Source: Bacteroidales bacterium UBA3630 (GTDB lineage: Bacteria; Bacteroidota; Bacteroidia; Bacteroidales; P3). From it: DNA of 15,725 nt. Both the position numbers and the translations under genes were made by a program. The DNA lies in NCBI GenBank assembly GCA_002373995.1, contig DFLB01000031.1, forward strand, positions 209 to 15,933, given 5' to 3'. Within the stretch, counting starts at the first letter, position 1, and every line of letters begins with the position of its first letter. The notes under the pieces are model-generated. The model saw nothing but the letters and a program-made list of their open reading frames with translations, made no database searches and was not told where the DNA came from. Below, piece by piece: positions 14,398-15,725 of the stretch.

Positions 14398-15183
14398 ATG
14401 AAAAACATCTTCAAATTCATGGGCGTAGCCCTGATTGCTGGCTCGATGCTCTTCGTGGGCTGCCAGAAAGATCCGGAGACCACCGACACCACCAACACCA
14501 ACGCCGAGCCTGAGGTGACCTACACCCTCACGCTGAAAGTCAACGACGGCGCTATGGGTAGCGTTGCCGCTAATCCTCAGAAAGAGGCTTATAAGAAAGG
14601 CGACACCGTTGTCGTGACTGCCACTGCCAACACTGGCTACAAGTTTGTCAGCTGGGAAGACGGCACCAAAGACAACCCCCGCACTATTGTCTTCAACGAG
14701 GCTAACATCACTGTTACGGCTGGCTTTGCCGAGCAGGTTGCCGACCACGCTACTGTTACCTTCAATGAGACTACTTGGACTCCCTCCGCATGGTATGCTG
14801 GTCTCTATGAGGGGAATCTGCTTATGCAGATGCACGAGCAGTATCAGGCCAACGACAAGCCTTACATCCAGATTGTTGGTGGCAAAGAAGTTGGAACATT
14901 CACAGCTGGTCAAGACAACGATTATAGCTGGCTCTACTGGAACTTCCCTGGTGAAAGTGCCACCTATCAGGGTAAAACCTATGCCAAATGGCAGTGCGAA
15001 GAATTCAGCCAGACCATTACCGAAATTGACCTGAATACCGCCTACATGGTCTTTACCGCCACCGGTTCTGTCTTTGACCTTGCCGCATATGCTGCTGAAG
15101 AGCAAGATGTCATCATGCCCATCACCGTTGATGTCGCCGGCACCTGGACTGCTGTCAACTGGAACAAAGGCATTCAGAAATAA
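14398..15183 (+). CDS. Probable surface lipoprotein with InlB B-repeat-like domain
   Basis: A 261-aa secreted lipoprotein. A signal peptide (MKNIFKFMGVALIAGSML) ends in the lipobox LFVGC with C22 as the lipidated residue. The next residues, QKDPE, resemble the Bacteroidota lipoprotein export signal (such as QKDDE), so display on the cell surface is plausible. A Thr/Asn-rich spacer follows. Residues 42-111 look like a divergent InlB B-repeat domain: YTLTLKVNDGAMGSV, YKKGDTVVVTATANTGYKFVSWEDG and ITVTAGFAE. The remaining 150 residues are rich in Trp, Tyr and Phe, probably beta-structured, and I do not recognise them. Codon use is less GC-biased than in the genes just upstream (many GCT, GTT, ACT codons). 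A second lipoprotein gene follows after 30 bp. The role is unknown; adhesion or ligand binding would be guesses. Confidence 0.85.
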   Translation: MKNIFKFMGVALIAGSMLFVGCQKDPETTDTTNTNAEPEVTYTLTLKVNDGAMGSVAANPQKEAYKKGDTVVVTATANTGYKFVSWEDGTKDNPRTIVFNEANITVTAGFAEQVADHATVTFNETTWTPSAWYAGLYEGNLLMQMHEQYQANDKPYIQIVGGKEVGTFTAGQDNDYSWLYWNFPGESATYQGKTYAKWQCEEFSQTITEIDLNTAYMVFTATGSVFDLAAYAAEEQDVIMPITVDVAGTWTAVNWNKGIQK

Positions 15184-15213
15184 ACTTGAAATAAAAACGA
15201 TAAAGCATTAGTC

Positions 15214-15564
15214 ATGAAAAACACGATGAAATTTGCCGCTATTGCTTTAGCAACAATGGCTTTGACCGTTGCCTGCAAGAATGCACCCGAGGCCGTCGAG
15301 GACACTACTCCTATTGACACTACTCCTATTGAGGAAATTGTCGAAGACACCATGCCCACGATTGACACCGTAGAGGTTGCTGCCGAGCCTGTCAAGAAAG
15401 CCACTCCGAAAAAGAAATCAACTTCTGAGCAAAAGATTACCACCGTCACCACTAAAGATGGTAAGACCATCAAAGCCGTGGGTAACAACGGTGAAGTCAA
15501 GATGGAGATGAAGGCTGATGGTAAAGCCGCCATGTCGGCTACCGCCCCCATCAAAAAGAAGTAA
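15214..15564 (+). CDS. Small Lys-rich lipoprotein of unknown function
   Basis: A 116-aa protein with a signal peptide and lipobox LTVAC (C21). The mature part begins acidic and Thr/Pro-rich (KNAPEAVEDTTP), includes a duplicated DTTPI unit, and becomes strongly basic (VKKATPKKKSTSEQK and a final IKKK). A middle stretch, ITTVTTKDGKTIKAVGNNG, could form a short beta segment. I recognise no family. It starts with ATG 30 bp after the preceding lipoprotein gene, with no promoter of its own visible, and is followed by a strong terminator, so the two are probably one transcript. The second Met (residue 5) is a possible alternative start. Confidence 0.8.
   Translation: MKNTMKFAAIALATMALTVACKNAPEAVEDTTPIDTTPIEEIVEDTMPTIDTVEVAAEPVKKATPKKKSTSEQKITTVTTKDGKTIKAVGNNGEVKMEMKADGKAAMSATAPIKKK
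15301..15330 (+). repeat. 15-bp perfect tandem duplication in the small lipoprotein gene
   Basis: GACACTACTCCTATT occurs twice in a row and encodes DTTPI-DTTPI. The following residues EEIVEDTMPTIDT look like a degenerate further copy. The duplication keeps the frame. Confidence 0.95.
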
Positions 15565-15579
15565 ATTCTTATTTTACTT

Positions 15580-15625
15580 GAAACAAAAGAGAGGCCGCGC
15601 GGATGCGCGGCCTCTCTTTTGTTTC
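15580..15625. terminator. Strong intrinsic terminator hairpin
   Basis: A perfect 21-bp stem (15580-15600 with 15605-15625) around the loop GGAT. The upper stem is GC-rich (GAGGCCGCGC), and the lower stem ends in TCTCTTTTGTTTC on the plus strand. The mirror A-rich arm means it could also act on minus-strand transcription. It begins 16 bases after the stop of the small lipoprotein gene and closes that transcript. Confidence 0.92.
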
Positions 15626-15670
15626 GGGATTTCTATGATTGTCTCATAGGGAGGGAGCTATTGAGAGGAA

Positions 15671-15684
15671 GCCCCTAACGGGGC
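15671..15684. other. Short GC hairpin in the gene-free window end
   Basis: GCCCC (15671-15675), loop TAAC and GGGGC (15680-15684) form a 5-bp stem with no T tract. The stretch 15626-15725 has no recognisable gene and runs into a G homopolymer. Confidence 0.5.
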
Positions 15685-15712
15685 ATCAAGGAGGATGGTT
15701 CTTGCTCGTGAC

Positions 15713-15723
15713 GGGGGGGGGGG
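15713..15723. repeat. 11-G homopolymer at the window end
   Basis: Eleven consecutive G, followed by TT, end the window. It could be a true homopolymer, possibly slippage-prone, or an assembly or sequencing artefact at a contig end. The sequence cannot decide. Confidence 0.8.
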
Positions 15724-15725
15724 TT

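Overview
The window looks like a chromosomal segment of a Bacteroidota (Bacteroidales-type) bacterium. Four things support this. Promoters follow the TTTG-N19-TAnnTTTG pattern of this phylum. ATG starts sit behind A-rich leaders with no obvious Shine-Dalgarno sequence. The gene content (TonB with a poly-Glu/Pro linker, methylmalonyl-CoA mutase small subunit, AddA-type helicase-nuclease, DUF59 protein next to SufE) fits the order. The first lipoprotein has QKDPE after its lipidated Cys, resembling the Bacteroidota surface-export signal. I cannot assign a family or genus from sequence alone. Base composition is uneven: positions 5750-14255 are strongly GC-rich at third codon positions, while mutS and the two lipoprotein genes are more moderate.

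Layout. Positions 1-261 (minus strand) hold a tRNA cluster, tRNA-Gly(GCC) / tRNA-Leu(TAA) / tRNA-Gly(GCC), behind a full-consensus promoter. The last Gly gene is cut by the window edge. Positions 337-5610 (minus) form a tight three-gene unit in the order tonB, ABC-F ATPase, mutS, with gaps of 5 and 19 bp. Positions 5750-9058 (minus) carry a large UvrD/AddA-like helicase with an intact RecB-type nuclease domain. Positions 9059-9398 are a divergent intergenic region with a TATCTTTG -7 box facing each way and a short GC-rich tandem repeat between them.

From 9399 to 14255 (plus) runs a likely operon: mutA, an LptF/LptG-family permease, sufE, a DUF59/MIP18-family Fe-S assembly protein and an OppC/DppC-type ABC permease. 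These genes serve unrelated functions: propionate/succinate metabolism, LPS export, Fe-S assembly and peptide-type uptake. Usual partners (mutB, the second Lpt permease, the OppB-type permease, AddB) are not adjacent. From 14398 to 15564 (plus), two small lipoprotein genes share a consensus promoter and end at a very strong terminator hairpin. The last 100 bases hold no recognisable gene and run into an 11-G tract.

Overall this is mostly housekeeping sequence. I see no CRISPR array, transposase, phage gene or recognisable defence system. The best leads are the probable surface lipoprotein with an InlB B-repeat-like domain and its small Lys-rich neighbour, the mutA gene apart from mutB with an odd Cys/His cluster in its linker, and the coupling of an ABC-F protein to mutS.
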